DNA of 64,000 nucleotides from Ichthyophis bannanicus (taxonomy: Eukaryota; Chordata; Amphibia; Gymnophiona; Ichthyophiidae), in contig CM066037.1 in assembly GCA_033557465.1 (NCBI GenBank), positions 199,205,156 to 199,269,155 on the forward strand, given 5' to 3'. Within the stretch, counting starts at the first letter, position 1, and each line of letters begins with the position of its first letter. Positions 43,950 to 55,749 of the stretch are shown here, piece by piece. A program made the translations under genes and the position numbers. The notes beneath the pieces were generated by a model. That model saw only the letters and a list, made by a program, of their open reading frames with translations, did not search any database and had not been told where the DNA came from.

Positions 43950-44895
43950 ATGGCCCTCTCCCTACTAGCCCTCACCAGCGTTTATCTCCTTACCAATGCT
44001 ATCCAAGATGCTTTGGCACTCTCATCTGACTATAACCCCATCCCCATCTTACACTGTTTAGGAAGGAGAAATTATAACAGCCCCCACCACCCTCTACCAC
44101 ATACATACCATGTTAGACACTCACACCTACTCTACATAACACTCAAACACCCTGATTACACCAAACCTGAGACGGCACAAGTACATAGTAACTTGAAATG
44201 TGCCCTCATATACTGACGCTCAGCTCGTAAGAAATGGCCAGCCATCACAGATCTCATAGCAAACCATAACTTAGACATCCTAATGGTTACATAATCCTGG
44301 CTTACAGACACAGACTCAGTCCTCTTAAACCAACTCATCCCACCTAACTTCTCAATCCACACTTGCCATAGAGCCAGCCAGAGAGGCGGTGGGGTTTTCA
44401 TCCTGGTAAAAACCGAACTCCAGTATCAGCTGCTCTCCTCCAAAAGCACTCTGCACATAGACACAGTTACCATAGCCAACAAGCATAACACCATAAATCT
44501 CATCTATAGAGCTCCAACCTCCCCTGTGGAAGATCTCTCCAACATAATTGACCTAGCCTGCAATCCTGAAAGCCCACGCAAACCTAACTGGTTGTTTGGT
44601 GACTTTAACCTTGCATCCCTGCAACCCACCCATGCTAACACTTTCCTCGATGCAATGACTGAACTCGTCCACGATCAGGTGGTGAACGCTCCCACTCACC
44701 ACAGGGGAAACACACTGGACCTGATCTTCACTCCACATTCGGTTACAGGACACAACCTCAACCTTTCCATCACTCCTGTCCCATGGTCTGACCACAGCTT
44801 AATCACATTCCACATAACCTCGACGATATGATCGCTAGATGGAATACCACTCTTAATTCATTTTCCCAGCTACCTTCCTCGGACAAATCATTAAG
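43950..44895 (+). pseudogene. L2 ORF2 endonuclease region
   Basis: The first frame (43884-44216) has a hydrophobic leader (MALSLLALTSVYLL). An in-frame stop follows, then ITDLIANHNLDILMV, RGGGVFILVKT and, in 44526-44831, GDFNLASLQ, NTLDLIFTPHS and PVPWSDHSLITF. All blocks of the endonuclease are present in order, with two or three breaks. Confidence 0.85.
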
Positions 44896-45178
44896 TGGAG
44901 GAGTGGCCTAGTGGTTGGGGCAAGGTACTTCAGGCCGGAAGGTCGGGGGTTCAAATCCCACTAGAGGACAGCAACCTTGGGCCGGAAGGACTGGGGTTTC
45001 TAGTCCCACAGGTGCTCCTTGTGGTCTTGGGCAAGCTACTTAACCCTCCATAGCCCATGTTCCCTGTAAAATAGTTATCTCCAAGTTATAATGCCCTGTT
45101 CAATGTAATTTCAGTTTGTTCAATGTAAACCGCACTGATGCAGAATAGCGCGGTATATAAGAGAATGTAAATAAATAA
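44895..45178 (+). mobile_element. tRNA-derived SINE nested in L2
   Basis: A full-length copy with A box-like TGGCCTAGTGG and B box-like GGTTCAAATCC, core, L2-like tail and (AAAT)n. ATTAA occurs on both sides, and the L2 sequence joins across it exactly. It is very close to the copies at 26.8 and 58.9 kb. Confidence 0.93.
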
Positions 45179-45299
45179 ATTAACCTCCAACAGACTGTCA
45201 AGAAAAAGACAACCAGCTCCATCATTTTCTGCAGAACTACAGACATCTCTTCTTCTCCTAAGGAAGTTTGAAAGAAAATGGCGACATTCTCGTTCCACA

Positions 45300-46945
45300 G
45301 TGGACCAAGCAACATACATTGACCACTTGAAACTTCACCGTGAGACAATATCCAACAAAATGAGAAAATACTATGCCGAGCTCGTTCTCCGCTCTCTAAA
45401 TAAACCCCGGGATCTCTTCAGCATAGCAAAATCCTTAACCAAGGAACCTTCCCCTCCTCACCCAGAACCAATTCAACCCCAGCTATATGCGGACTACCTC
45501 CAAATGAAAACCCTCAAAATAAACATTGCACCAAGACCCACACCTTACCATATTCCCTACCTACAGCCACCGCTTACAGAGCTCACACCTCCAGCCGAGA
45601 GAAATATCGAAGACCTTATTGCCACCATCAATACCACCACCACACCAAACGACCCTTGCCCGGCGTACTGAATCAAAGCGATGCGCACTGAACTCAGCCC
45701 AATTCTAGCCAACATCATAAGACTTTCCTTCTCAACATGAATATTCCCATCATCTCTCAAACAGACGTCCATACGTCCACTCCTGAAGAACAACAGACTA
45801 GATCCGATGAAGGTAGAATCATACCGCCCGATCTCGAGTATACCCCTTCTAGCCAAAATAATTGAGTGAGAAGGTTGCCCAAAGACAGATCCAGCAACAC
45901 ATTGACATCGCAGCCCCCCCCCTCCCTAGATCCCTGCCAGCACAGGTTCCGAGAATCCCACGGAGTAGAGACACTACTCGTCACGCTAACCAACACCTTG
46001 ACATTGCTGCTGCATTCGATTCTGTCAATCATGATCAACTCCTTACATGCCTCCATGAGAAGGGAATCCAGGGCCTAGCCTGGGAGTGGTGTAAATCCCA
46101 TCTAGCTGACCGATGGCAACATGTACAGATGGGATCCATCACATCCGAACCGTTCCAGCAACGTCAGGGAGTACCCCAAGGCTCCTCTCTGTCCGCACTA
46201 CTCTTTAACATATACATGCAGCCTATATGCGAAATCATCCGCTCATTCAATATCTCCAGCCTGATCTATGCAGATGATGTCCTGCTGTTTGCACCAATCA
46301 AAGTTATGCATCCCGACTTTACTGCCCTAGTGGAATGCTTCAATGCAATCACCGACTGGCTTCAAGACCAGAACCTCCGCATAAACTTCAAGAAAACTGA
46401 GGTCCTGTTCATCACAAAGAACAAAAACTTCTTGCCCTCCACTACCTTGAAGGTGAGAGATGCTGAGCTCCCAAGCAAGCCCGCGATACGCTACTTGGTG
46501 TTACGCTTGACCAACATCTCGACTTCAAAAAGCACATCAAGAACACTAGCAGGACTATATACAATAAAATCAAAACACTAAGGCACCTAAGACCCATGTT
46601 AGCCCCCGACGATTTCCGAACAATATTCCAGGCACTGGTAACACCACATTTCGACTATGCGAACGTCATTCTGCATGGCCTCCCCAAGAGCACCCTCAAC
46701 CCTTTACAACTTGTGATGAACGCGGCTGCCTGCATTCTCTGTGGATTATCCAGAAGAACCCACATCACTCCCATCCTTAAGGACCTTCATTGGCTACTGA
46801 TAAACTGCAGGCTCGCATACAAGGCACTACTCCTCACCTTCAAAGCCATCAACAAGATATCCCCCTCGTCCCTCACAGTCCTCATCACCCCCACCCCCAA
46901 CAACAGGTCCAGAAGGATAGTAGCCACCGACATGTTGGTTATCCC
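45300..46945 (+). pseudogene. L2 reverse transcriptase region
   Basis: Frames 45300-45671, 45862-46581 and 46596-46945 cover the linker (EPSPPHPEPIQPQ), RT palm (AFDSVNHDQLLTCL, GVPQGSSLSALLFNIYMQP, LIYADDVLLFAP) and C-terminal blocks (HFDYANVILHGLPKS, ITPILKDLHWL). The C-terminus is cut by the hAT-like insertion at 46949. YADD is intact. Confidence 0.9.
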
Positions 46946-46948
46946 CAT

Positions 46949-48110
46949 CAGGGGCAGCCCAAGGGGGGTGCGGGGCCATGTGCGGAGACTCGGTGCGGGG
47001 CCTCATTTGCATAAGGGACCTCATTTGCATAAATATTTGCTTAATGTTACCTTACACTAACTTTTAGTAAACATGCCTCTTAATGAGTGTATGGATAAAG
47101 AAAGACTAAAAGATTTCTACATTACTATAATCCAGTGCCAACTGCCAGGCACATTAGGAACTACTACAAACACTGCCCATTTAGAACCCATAGCAAACCT
47201 GCCGTATCATAACAGCACTACCAGGACTCACAAAGCACAAGACCCTACCTATCAAAAGGCTACACTGAAAATATTAAACCAATACATTTCAGAGAATAAC
47301 AATACATGATCTACTGGGGAAAGAGAACAAGTGGCAATGTCAAATAGGAATTACATAAACAGAATACCTCAGCTCAGTTACACATGCAGAACATAGACCA
47401 TCACCAAACAAGGAATTTAGAAACAGGAAGACAATAATTAAACTGGGAACCCCAAAAGCCCAACAACACTGTAGAAATAAAACTATAAATTAATTTCCTC
47501 TTGTACTAAACAAAGCGCAGACGTTAATGATGCACATTCCCCAGAGCTGGCATATTTCAGTTAATAAATTCAATAAAGAGATATTTTTCTACCTTTTGTG
47601 CATTTTTTTCAGTTGCAATTGCTCCAGCCACACACTTTCTTCTGGTTTCTTCGTGTCTTCTGCTAACTCTCCATCATCTGTTGTCCATTTATCCTTTCTT
47701 CACTCTTCTAGTTTTTTTCCATTCTCTCTCTACATCTCCTAACCCCCATTACCAGTCCTAACCCCCTCCCCCCATCAGCCCACTTCCAGTCTTAGTCCCC
47801 CCCCATAGTTCATTAGTAGTCCTAATCCCCCTCCCCCCACCAGCCCAGATAGATTTAAAAAAAAAACGGCTGCTGCTGCTGCCGCCGTGGCAGTGGCAGA
47901 ATCAAACGTCCACGCTGCGGGGCCCCGACTGCCCGGCAGAACTCCCTCAAGCATCAGCTCCCGAATCCCTCCCAAAGCGCGGGCTTTCAGAGTCGCGAGA
48001 GCTTTTCTGACCTCTTGCGGCTCTGTTAATCCCGCGGGGCTGATGGGAAATCCCATCAGCACCGGCAAGATTAACAGAGCCGCGAGAAGAAAGGGAAACT
48101 CACTTCACCC
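46949..48110 (+). mobile_element. hAT-like nonautonomous element, copy 2 (3'-truncated)
   Basis: It begins CAGGGGCAGCCC and has the same order as copy 1: TTTGCATAA repeats, the conserved short frame (47073-47309), the pyrimidine block, a shortened minisatellite, then the left arm and only the start of the right arm of a GC-rich palindrome. The 3' end and right target repeat are missing; the break lies inside the palindrome. Confidence 0.85.
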
Positions 48111-48905
48111 AATTCACTCAAGCAGCACCCAACACATTACAAACAAACTAGGACAAACCGAGCCGCGGAACCACCCATCGGGTACGTTCATCAGTATCAA
48201 TCTAAGGTGTATATATTTATTATTATTTATTTATTTATTTACAGTTTCTTTTATACCGCACTATTCGACATCAGCGCGGTTTACAATGAACAGAAACTAC
48301 ACTTACCAAATATTGATCAGTGCTTACAATGAACAGCTGGGTATACATTAAACAGGTTTACATTCAACAGGTTTCATAAACAGAGGAACATAATAACTAT
48401 GTACAAAAAGCAACTATGTACAGAACAACTAGGCGCAGCTATATGTTTCTTGATGAGGGAAGAAGCAAGGTGAGATTGCAGCTCTTCGCGTTAAGACTAT
48501 GGAGAGCATGGGTTTAACGTGTTGACATGGGGTGTAGAGGTAGGTTGGTGAGTGTATCATATATCAGATCGACGACAGAATACTATGAATATGACTAATA
48601 CCTATACTGTAACAATTAACATGTATTGATATACATACGATAAAGATTAATGTAATAACCGATAAGACCCAGTCTTAACCATGCAGTTTGTGTCTAACAT
48701 CTAACATGTAAATAGTTACCTCGCCATATCTTTGATGGCAAATATGTAAATAGTTCACCCAGTTTCAGCTCCAAGTTACCGATCCTGTTCAATGTAAGCA
48801 CAAGCCAGACCTGACTGGCTTGTGATGAACTGTTAATTGTAAACCGCACTGATCATAAAGAGCGCGGTATAAAAAAGCGTTTAAATAAATAAATAAAATA
48901 AATAA
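48111..48905 (+). mobile_element. L2 3' UTR with an antisense tail fragment
   Basis: The end (about 48540-48905) is L2 3' UTR with CTTGTGATGAACTG, then GTAAACCGCACTGAT and GCGCGGTAT, and (AAAT)n. Within it, 48213-48530 is an antisense tail fragment beginning (TTTA)n and ACCGCACT...GCGCGGT. The section 48111-48212 is not assigned. Confidence 0.7.
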
Positions 48906-49210
48906 ATGAAGATAATCTCTTTAGAGATAAAGTTCAAGAAGCAGCTTCCCTCATTGAGAAGAATCTCAACATGCTACAAACACTGTCCAGACGCACTTCA
49001 AATTTACCTCCTGTGGCAAAAGATTCCAAGGTGGCAGTCAGAGGAAATCCTATTACTTTCACAGGTACAGGTATTTCCCTGCTTCCCACTATACCCAGTC
49101 CAAGCAGACTTCTCGTGCTCATCCTAAGCAAGGGAATCACAAAAGACCCAACCTACACCCCAACCAAAACCAGGGGTGAGGTTTTGACTGGTTTATACAG
49201 AACGTAGCTC
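48906..49210 (+). pseudogene. DIRS gag C-terminal part
   Basis: It reads EDNLFRDKVQEAASLIEKNL, then THYKH-like and Ser/Arg-rich sequence with FTGTGISLLPT, matching the C-terminal gag of the DIRS copy at 30.3 kb. The next segment includes VGERLTLFAQQRW, the start of the RT polyprotein. Confidence 0.7.
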
Positions 49211-49498
49211 ACTGCCCATAGCCTTTTTGGATGACCCACTGGTCGGAGAGAGGCTCACTCTCTTTGCCCAGCAGAGGTGGCCCCTTATAACATCCAACTC
49301 TTGGGTTTTACAAATTATCCAAAAAGGCTATTGATGTCATCTATTCCAACTTCCTCCAAATTGCCCTCTGAGGGCTCAGTCATTCCACCCTCAGCACCAG
49401 GAGGTGCTATGATATATAGGAGGTATATATCATTGTACCCCTTAAGTTCTGTTGATTTCAACTGCTCTGTATATAAATTTTTGTTCGCTGTATCCTAT

Positions 49499-49861
49499 GG
49501 GCCCGATTTTCATATAGGCAGGCCATGTTCCGCGTTGGCGCATAGCCTGCCCACCGGCGACGGAAGTAAAAATCCGAGTTTGGTTGGACATGCTGACAGC
49601 CGCCGGGGCTAGCTGGGTAACAGCAATTTTTGATGCTACCCGGTTAGCCCCTGCGCCTTAAAGATAGGCGAGGAAAAAACATTTCCTCCCACCTCACTCA
49701 GTCCCGGAATGCCCACAACAAGCCCTGATGCTAACCACATAGCATCTGGGCACATTAGGGACTTAAATGGGATTTCCCAAAGGCACTACCCGTGTAGGTT
49801 AAGGCATTTACATGGGTAACATGGGCAATTACCCATGTAAATGCCTTTGAAATTCGGACCC
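49499..49861. mobile_element. 363-bp MITE with short inverted ends
   Basis: The ends read GGGCCCGATTTTCA and, on the other strand, GGGTCCGAATTTCA. TAT lies on each side (49496-49498 and 49862-49864). A subterminal palindrome AGGCATTTACATGGGTAA sits near 49802-49855. The 3-bp duplication and G-rich ends suggest a Harbinger-type nonautonomous element. It disrupts the DIRS noncoding or RT leader. Confidence 0.7.
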
Positions 49862-49864
49862 TAT

Positions 49865-51925
49865 AAGTTCTGGTCATTTTCAATCGCTTTGACCTGGTGA
49901 AAAGCAGTATTAAAAAAACATTCAAATAAGTAAAAAACTAAATACTTCTTCAGGACATTTTTGTCCTTCAAGCTGAAACATGATCAAATCTGTTCCACCA
50001 GAGCAAGAAGGGTAGGAGTTTTACTCCAGGTACTTACTGGTTCCCAAAAAAACAGGGGGAGTCTGTCCTATCCTAGATTAAGAGATCTGGACAAATATTT
50101 GGTCAGAAAAAAGTTCAGAATGATTTCTCTAGGCACCCTACTTCCCTATGTTCAATGAGGAGATTGGCTATGCTCTCTACATCTCAAGGATGCATATACC
50201 TACACCCAGATACATCCCACTCACAAGAAGTAACTCCGATTAGTTCCAGGGATGCAGCATTTCCAGCACCACATTCTGCCTTTTGGCCTCATGTCAGCAG
50301 CTTGAGTATTTACAAAATGCCTCACCATGATAGCAGCATTTCTACACAGATTGGAAATGCACATCTTTAACTACTTGGATGATTGACTGCTCAAGATCAC
50401 CACTCCAGAGGGCACTCTAGAATCAGTGTGAGTCACCATTCTGATCTTAAAACTCCTAAAGTTCCTCATTAATTGCCCAAAGTCCCACCTCAGCCCATCA
50501 CAATTGAGGTTTACCAGAGCTCTACTAGACATGGCTCAAGTGAAAGCTTTCCTGTCTCATGATAGAATATCCAGAGTGGATATCCAGGAAGTTCAAATGA
50601 GTCAGCAGACTCATACTTTGCTAAGACTGTTGGACCACATGGCAGCAACCATTCATGTAACACTCTTGACATGTCTCCATATGAGAGAAGTGCAGTGGAC
50701 CCTGAGCACTCAGTGGACTCAAGTCACCAGGAGGCTCAACAATGCACTGTCTGTAACTTGTCCACCGCAAGAATCCCCTACCTGGTGAACTTCTCACAAT
50801 GATTTTGCCAGAGGTCTTCCACTCTAAATTCTTACCTATGAAAAACTTCTTACAGCAGATGCATCCAAGATGGGTTGGGGAGTTCATCTTGATGGGTTTC
50901 ACACTCTGGGAAATTGATCTGTACAAGAAAGTCTCCATCAGATCAACTTCTTGGAACTGAGAGCAATAACGAACACTCTAAGGGTTTTCAGAGATCAGTT
51001 AGCAAACCAAATTGTTATAATTCAAACCAACAATAAAGTAGACTTGTTTTAAAATCAAAAATTGCTGTTACCCGCAAACTCAAGTTGCACTGAGGAGAAC
51101 TCTTACTGAGATGGATTTGAAAGTTATAAAAGGTATTCAAGTAGTATTTTTATAGGACAGGTGAAAGGATCTATGAACTGTGCCCCACACCAGACAGCAG
51201 ACTTCTTCTATTTGAAAACTTAAAATTTCCTTGTTGAGGCACTCCTGGACTCAAACAGGGTCATGTCTCCTATGTTGGGAAATAATCAGACTATGGAACT
51301 TTGCCATCTCTCATTGGATGGAATTGAGAGCCATTTATCTGTCCAGCGAGCAAAACACTCTGGCAGCCAGTCTGAGCTGAGTCCTTCAACCTCACAAATA
51401 GCATGACTCTCCACATCTTTCAGGAATGGGGCACCTCCTCAATGGATCTCTTTGCCATTCCTCAGAATTCCCAAACACCCTCAGTTCTGTCCAGAGTAGG
51501 GTCACACAGCAAACCAGCCTCCGATGCTGTCCTTCTCTACTGGGGGAAGGGTCTTCTGTATGCATATCCTTCAAAACCACTTATTGCCAAGACTCTCCTA
51601 AAACTCAAAATTGACAGAGGTATAATGATTCTTATCACTCCTTATTAGGCTCAACATCTGTGGTTCCCTCTGCTTCTGGAACTCTCTATCTGGGAGCCAA
51701 TTCTTCTGATCAATGTCCACATTTGATTTCGCAGGATGATGCATGATGTTGCATCAAAACATCAAGTTCCTAGCCTTCCCAGCTTGTATGTTGAGAGGCT
51801 AATTCTGTCTTTGCTCAACATTCCTGTTGGCATTAGCAGTGTCCTTTTGGGTCTAGGAGTGCTTCAACAGGACATTTTATGTTTTCAAATGCAGAAAGTC
51901 TGCTGTCTGGTGTGGGGAACAGTTC
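49865..51925 (+). pseudogene. DIRS reverse transcriptase/RNase H remnant
   Basis: Plus-strand frames read FYSRYLLVPKK-like (ARRVGVLLQVLTGSQKN in one shifted frame), a GGVCPILD-like block, HILPFGLMSA, and a YLDD motif followed directly by a stop (near 50375-50390). A TDASKMGWG-like block (LTADASKMGWGVHLDG, about 50845-50895) marks RNase H, followed by FLELRAI. These are DIRS RT-RH hallmarks. Many stops and indels. Confidence 0.75.
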
Positions 51926-51943
51926 ATTTTTATTTATTTATTC

Positions 51944-52195
51944 TACCAGAGTACAGTCCTAGAACCAGAATCTACCACTGTATTGCTCTAGAGTCAGAAT
52001 CTACCAGAGTACTGTCCTAGAACTAGAATCTACCATTGTATTGTTTTAGAGTCAGAATCTACCAGAGTACTGTCCTAGAACCAGAATCTACCATTGTATT
52101 GCTTTAGAGTCAGAATCTACCAGAGTACTGTCTCAGAACCAGAATCTACATTGTACTGCCTTGAATCAGAACCTAACATTGTTCTACCTGCAAAC
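51944..52195 (+). repeat. 58-bp tandem repeat at the L2 copy 2 5' end
   Basis: ACCAGAATCTACC recurs at 51964, 52022, 52080 and 52138, exactly 58 bp apart. Each unit has GTATTGCTTTAGAGTCAGAA and CCAGAGTACTGTCCTAGA. It is unrelated to the 136-bp GC-rich monomers of L2 copy 1. Confidence 0.92.
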
Positions 52196-52328
52196 TAGAA
52201 CTTACCACGCTATTGCCTCAGTCTCAGAAACTGCTATCGTACTACCACAGAAGCTAAAACCAACATAACACCTTAACTCCAGACATACATTACACAACAG
52301 TTACAAGCTATCACACCAACCATTCAAG

Positions 52329-52826
52329 ATGACGTCCTCCTTTATTACAGCAATCAACATATACATCCTATACAGCCTACTCCATAGCGCCATTGCCTTC
52401 ACAGCGGCTGGCAACCCCATACCAACCTTACGAAGCACTGGGAGAAAATGGGCAGACACCCCCTGGCACCCGGATGCAAAACTTAGACACAACCAAAGCC
52501 CACACCTACTATGCATCTCACTTCAGCACTCCAAAAAATCCCCGCCAAGAAAACAACATCAACCCCCCCACCTGAACTGCACCCTCATAAATGCTCGTTC
52601 TCTCCGGAAGAAGTGGCCAATCATATCTGACCTCATATCCCATTATAACTTAGACATCCTATTAATTACAGAAACATGGCTCACAGAAGCAGACACTGCC
52701 ATCCTGAACCAACTTACCCCACCCAACTTCTCGGCTTACGCTTGCCACAGGGATAACTGCAGGGGAGGTGGAACCCTAGCTCTCACGAAAACAGTTACAA
52801 TTCCAACTGACCACTGCCACTAGCAC
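52329..52826 (+). pseudogene. L2 ORF2 N-terminal endonuclease part
   Basis: A 164-codon frame. MTSSFITAINIYILYSLLHS is a hydrophobic leader, as in copies 1 and 3. Then come CTLINARSLRKKWPII, LITETWLTEAD and RGGGTLALTKT. It ends in a stop just after TIPTDHCH. A one-base shift in about 52800-52840 connects to the next frame, where NLIYRPPS continues the domain. Confidence 0.9.
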
Positions 52827-52839
52827 CACCCATCTGGAC

Positions 52840-55509
52840 TACATAACTATATCAAATAGACACAACTTCATCAACTTAATATACCGACCTCCATCAGCCT
52901 CCCCAGATGACCTATCAACTATAATAGATCTTGCCTGCAGCACCAAGAACCCACGCATATTTAACTGGATTATGGGTGATTTCAACCTTCCATCACTACC
53001 TGAAAAGCATGCCTCCTCCATCCAGGATGCCCTCAGACAGCTGGGATATGTGCAAGTGATCGAAGAGCCCACTCACATAAAGGGAGGCAAGCTGGACCTG
53101 ATATTCGCTCCGCAACTAGCCATAAGTCAAGACCATACACTTTCTACCTCACTCATGGCAGTCCCATGGTCCGACCATAAGCTAATCCTGTTCCAATTAC
53201 CCAACCAACAGGAGCAAACAAGAGTCCAACCTGCAACCAACACCTACCCAAAAACAAAATTCAGACACTTCAACAAGGAAGAGATACTCTCCAAAACCCT
53301 ACCGAAGTTCAACCTCCCAGAAGCCAATCTTGAAGAAATGCTCTCCACATGGAATAGCAGTCTCAATGCCATTGCTAACCAACCAATCAGGGACGCAACA
53401 CCAAGAAAAAGGAAGCCCACATCATGGTACTCCCACGAGCTACTGACTTCACTTCGCCAGCTAAGAAAACTTGAAAGAAAATGGAGACGCTCACGAGCCA
53501 CTGAAGACCTGGACAACTACAACGCAAACCTAGAGAAACACCGCAATGAAGTAAACGCAACAAGGCAAAGCTACCATGCTACATTACTGCAATGCCCTCT
53601 AAACAAGCCAAAGGACCTATTTAGCATTGTAAGGACCCTCACAAAGGAAACCACCCATGTCCAACAAAACATGCCAGAACCACAGGAATATGCGGACTAC
53701 CTACAGTCAAAAGCAATTCAGACTGTTAAGACATCACCACCCACCCCTGTGAACAGGCCACAGCACCCTACACCACTTACTACCTTCTCATCGTCCTCAG
53801 CGAAGCACGTTGAAGACACAATCAAAGTGATCAACACCACCACAGCGCCAAACGATCCCTGCCCAGCGTTCTGGATAAGGACACTGTGTAAGGAATTCAG
53901 CCCTTTTCTATCCAAAATCATTAATCTCTCCTTCAGCATGGGAGCTTTCCCACAGACCCTGAAACAAACATCCATCAGACCACTAATTAAAAACTGTGAC
54001 ACCCAGAAAGTTGATTCATGCAGGCCGATCTCAAGTATTCCTTTAATGGCCAAGATAATTGAAAAAATTGCTCAACAACAAATCCAGGATCACATCGAGA
54101 CCAACGCACCCCTAGACCCATGTCAACATGGATTCAGAGAAGCACATGGGGTCGAAACACTACTAACCATCCTCTTCAACACTCTAAGCACCGGCCTGAA
54201 CAAAACTAGAGGAGGCTACGCCCTTATCTTCCTTGACATCGCCGCAGCATTTGATTCCGTGGACCACACATTACTCATGGAGCGGCTGGCAGAGAAAGGG
54301 ATCCAGGACACAGCCTTGAGGTGGTGCGAATCATACCTTTCAGACAGATGGCAGCATGTGAGGTCAGGATCCAAAACGTCCAAAGCTTTCCAGCAAACAC
54401 AAGGTGTCCCACAGGGTTCATCCCTCTCAGCGCTGTTCTTTAACATATACATGCAGCCCATCTGCACACTCGCTCAAGACTTCGGCATCTCATGCCTTGC
54501 ATATGCTGACGACGTATTACTCTATACGCCATTCACCACAGACCAGCCAGATTTCTCAACACTAACCTCCTGTTTCAGTGCCATAGCAGACTGGCTCTAC
54601 ACCCAAAACCTAAGGATAAATTTAAAGAAAACTGAAGCATTATTCATTACCAGGGACCAATCCTTCACACCACCAGCGGTACTAAAAGTAAGAGACGCCG
54701 AACTTCAAAGCAAGCCAACCATCCGCTACCTAGGGATAACACTTGATCAGCAACTGAACAAGAAAGCCCATATAAATAACACCGTCAAGGCAGTATACTT
54801 TAAGATTCGCACAATCCACCACCTACGACCTCTGCTAGACCCGGATAACTTTAGGACAGTCTACCAGGCACTAATCATGCCCCATTTCGATTATGCCAAT
54901 ATCATCCTACAGGGGCTACCAAAAAACACGCTGATCCCACTACAACTAGCCATGAATGCCGCAGCCAGAATTCTACATGGTGCATCCAGAAGGGACCACA
55001 TAACACCAATCCTGAAGCAACTTCACTGGCTACCAGTTCAATGTAGAATCACCTTCAAGACCCTGCTGATGACATTCAAAGCCATCAATAGAATCACTTC
55101 CGCCTCTATCACAGACCTCATCATCCCCACTCCCACAAATAGAGCCAGAAGATCACTCTCAGTAAACACCCTGAGTATCCCCAGCAAGATCACTAAATGC
55201 TCACAGTCCACAAAAAAGAGAGCTTTTGAGTACTACGCTCCCTTGTGCTGGAATACTCTCCCACCTAACATCCGGTCCATTACAGACCTCACCACCCTCA
55301 GAAAGGCCCTGAAACATCACCTCTTCATGCAACACTACGGCACCACACAACGACCAGTCATCTCCAAGCAACTAAACAGCCACCCCACGTCACCCACCAT
55401 ACATGACACCAGCACAACATGTTTGCTCTACCTGAACCTGACCAGGACCATGTACACAGTATCTAAGAATGTTTATAATAACCTAGAATGTAAATACCTA
55501 GTCTAAAAC
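52840..55509 (+). CDS. L2 ORF2: endonuclease C-part and reverse transcriptase
   Basis: The open frame starts upstream of its first ATG (52972, MGDFNLPSLP) and ends at 55504-55506, 844 codons from that ATG. Domains: endonuclease end (GDFN, HIKGGKLDLIFAP, VPWSDHKLILF), a basic linker, RT with PCPAFWIRTL, SCRPISSIPLMAKIIE, CQHGFREAHGVETL, FLDIAAAFDSVDH, GVPQGSSLSALFFNIYMQP and YADD at 54502-54513, then FDYANIILQGLPK, ITPILKQLHWLPVQCR and YAPLCWNTLP. The catalytic Asp residues are intact. The protein nicks DNA and copies its own mRNA at the nick. It is the best-preserved retrotransposon gene in this window. Confidence 0.93.
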
Positions 55510-55749
55510 CTGTATATATTTTACCCAGTTCATCCCAAGTTTATCAACACTGTTCTCTGTAAGTCCAGTACGGGCCTCCACGACTGGACAAAGTTAATGT
55601 TTCTTGTAAACCGAGCTGAATTTGAAAAGCGCGGTATAGAAAAGACTTTAAATAAATAAAAATAAATATTTAACAGTATTTCTATACCGCCTTATCTTAC
55701 AATCAAGGCGGTATAGATCCTTTTGACTGTTCTATAAAAATACTGCTTG

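Larger units (their letters stand above)
42803..48905 (+). mobile_element. L2 LINE (copy 1) with 136-bp 5' monomers
   Basis: It is bounded by ATGAAG (42797-42802 and 48906-48911), across which DIRS gag reads through (KEDNLFRDKV). Order: four 136-bp monomers, a GC-rich 5' UTR (43357-43520), an A/T-rich repeated leader (43600-43950), ORF2 pieces, a nested SINE (44895-45178), RT (45.3-46.9 kb), a nested hAT-like element (46949-about 48110), and the L2 3' UTR with tail (about 48540-48905). ORF2 is broken by several stops and small indels. Confidence 0.88.
51930..55665 (+). mobile_element. L2 LINE (copy 2), nearly intact
   Basis: 5' UTR with 58-bp tandem units, a leader, ORF2 with one frameshift, then a 3' UTR with GTAAACCGAGCT...AAGCGCGGTATAG and (AAAT)n. 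It appears to have inserted into the (TTTA)n tail of an antisense L2 fragment, whose remaining hairpin (ACCGCCTT...AAGGCGGT) lies at 55675-55715. ORF2 is the longest frame in the window. Confidence 0.92.
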
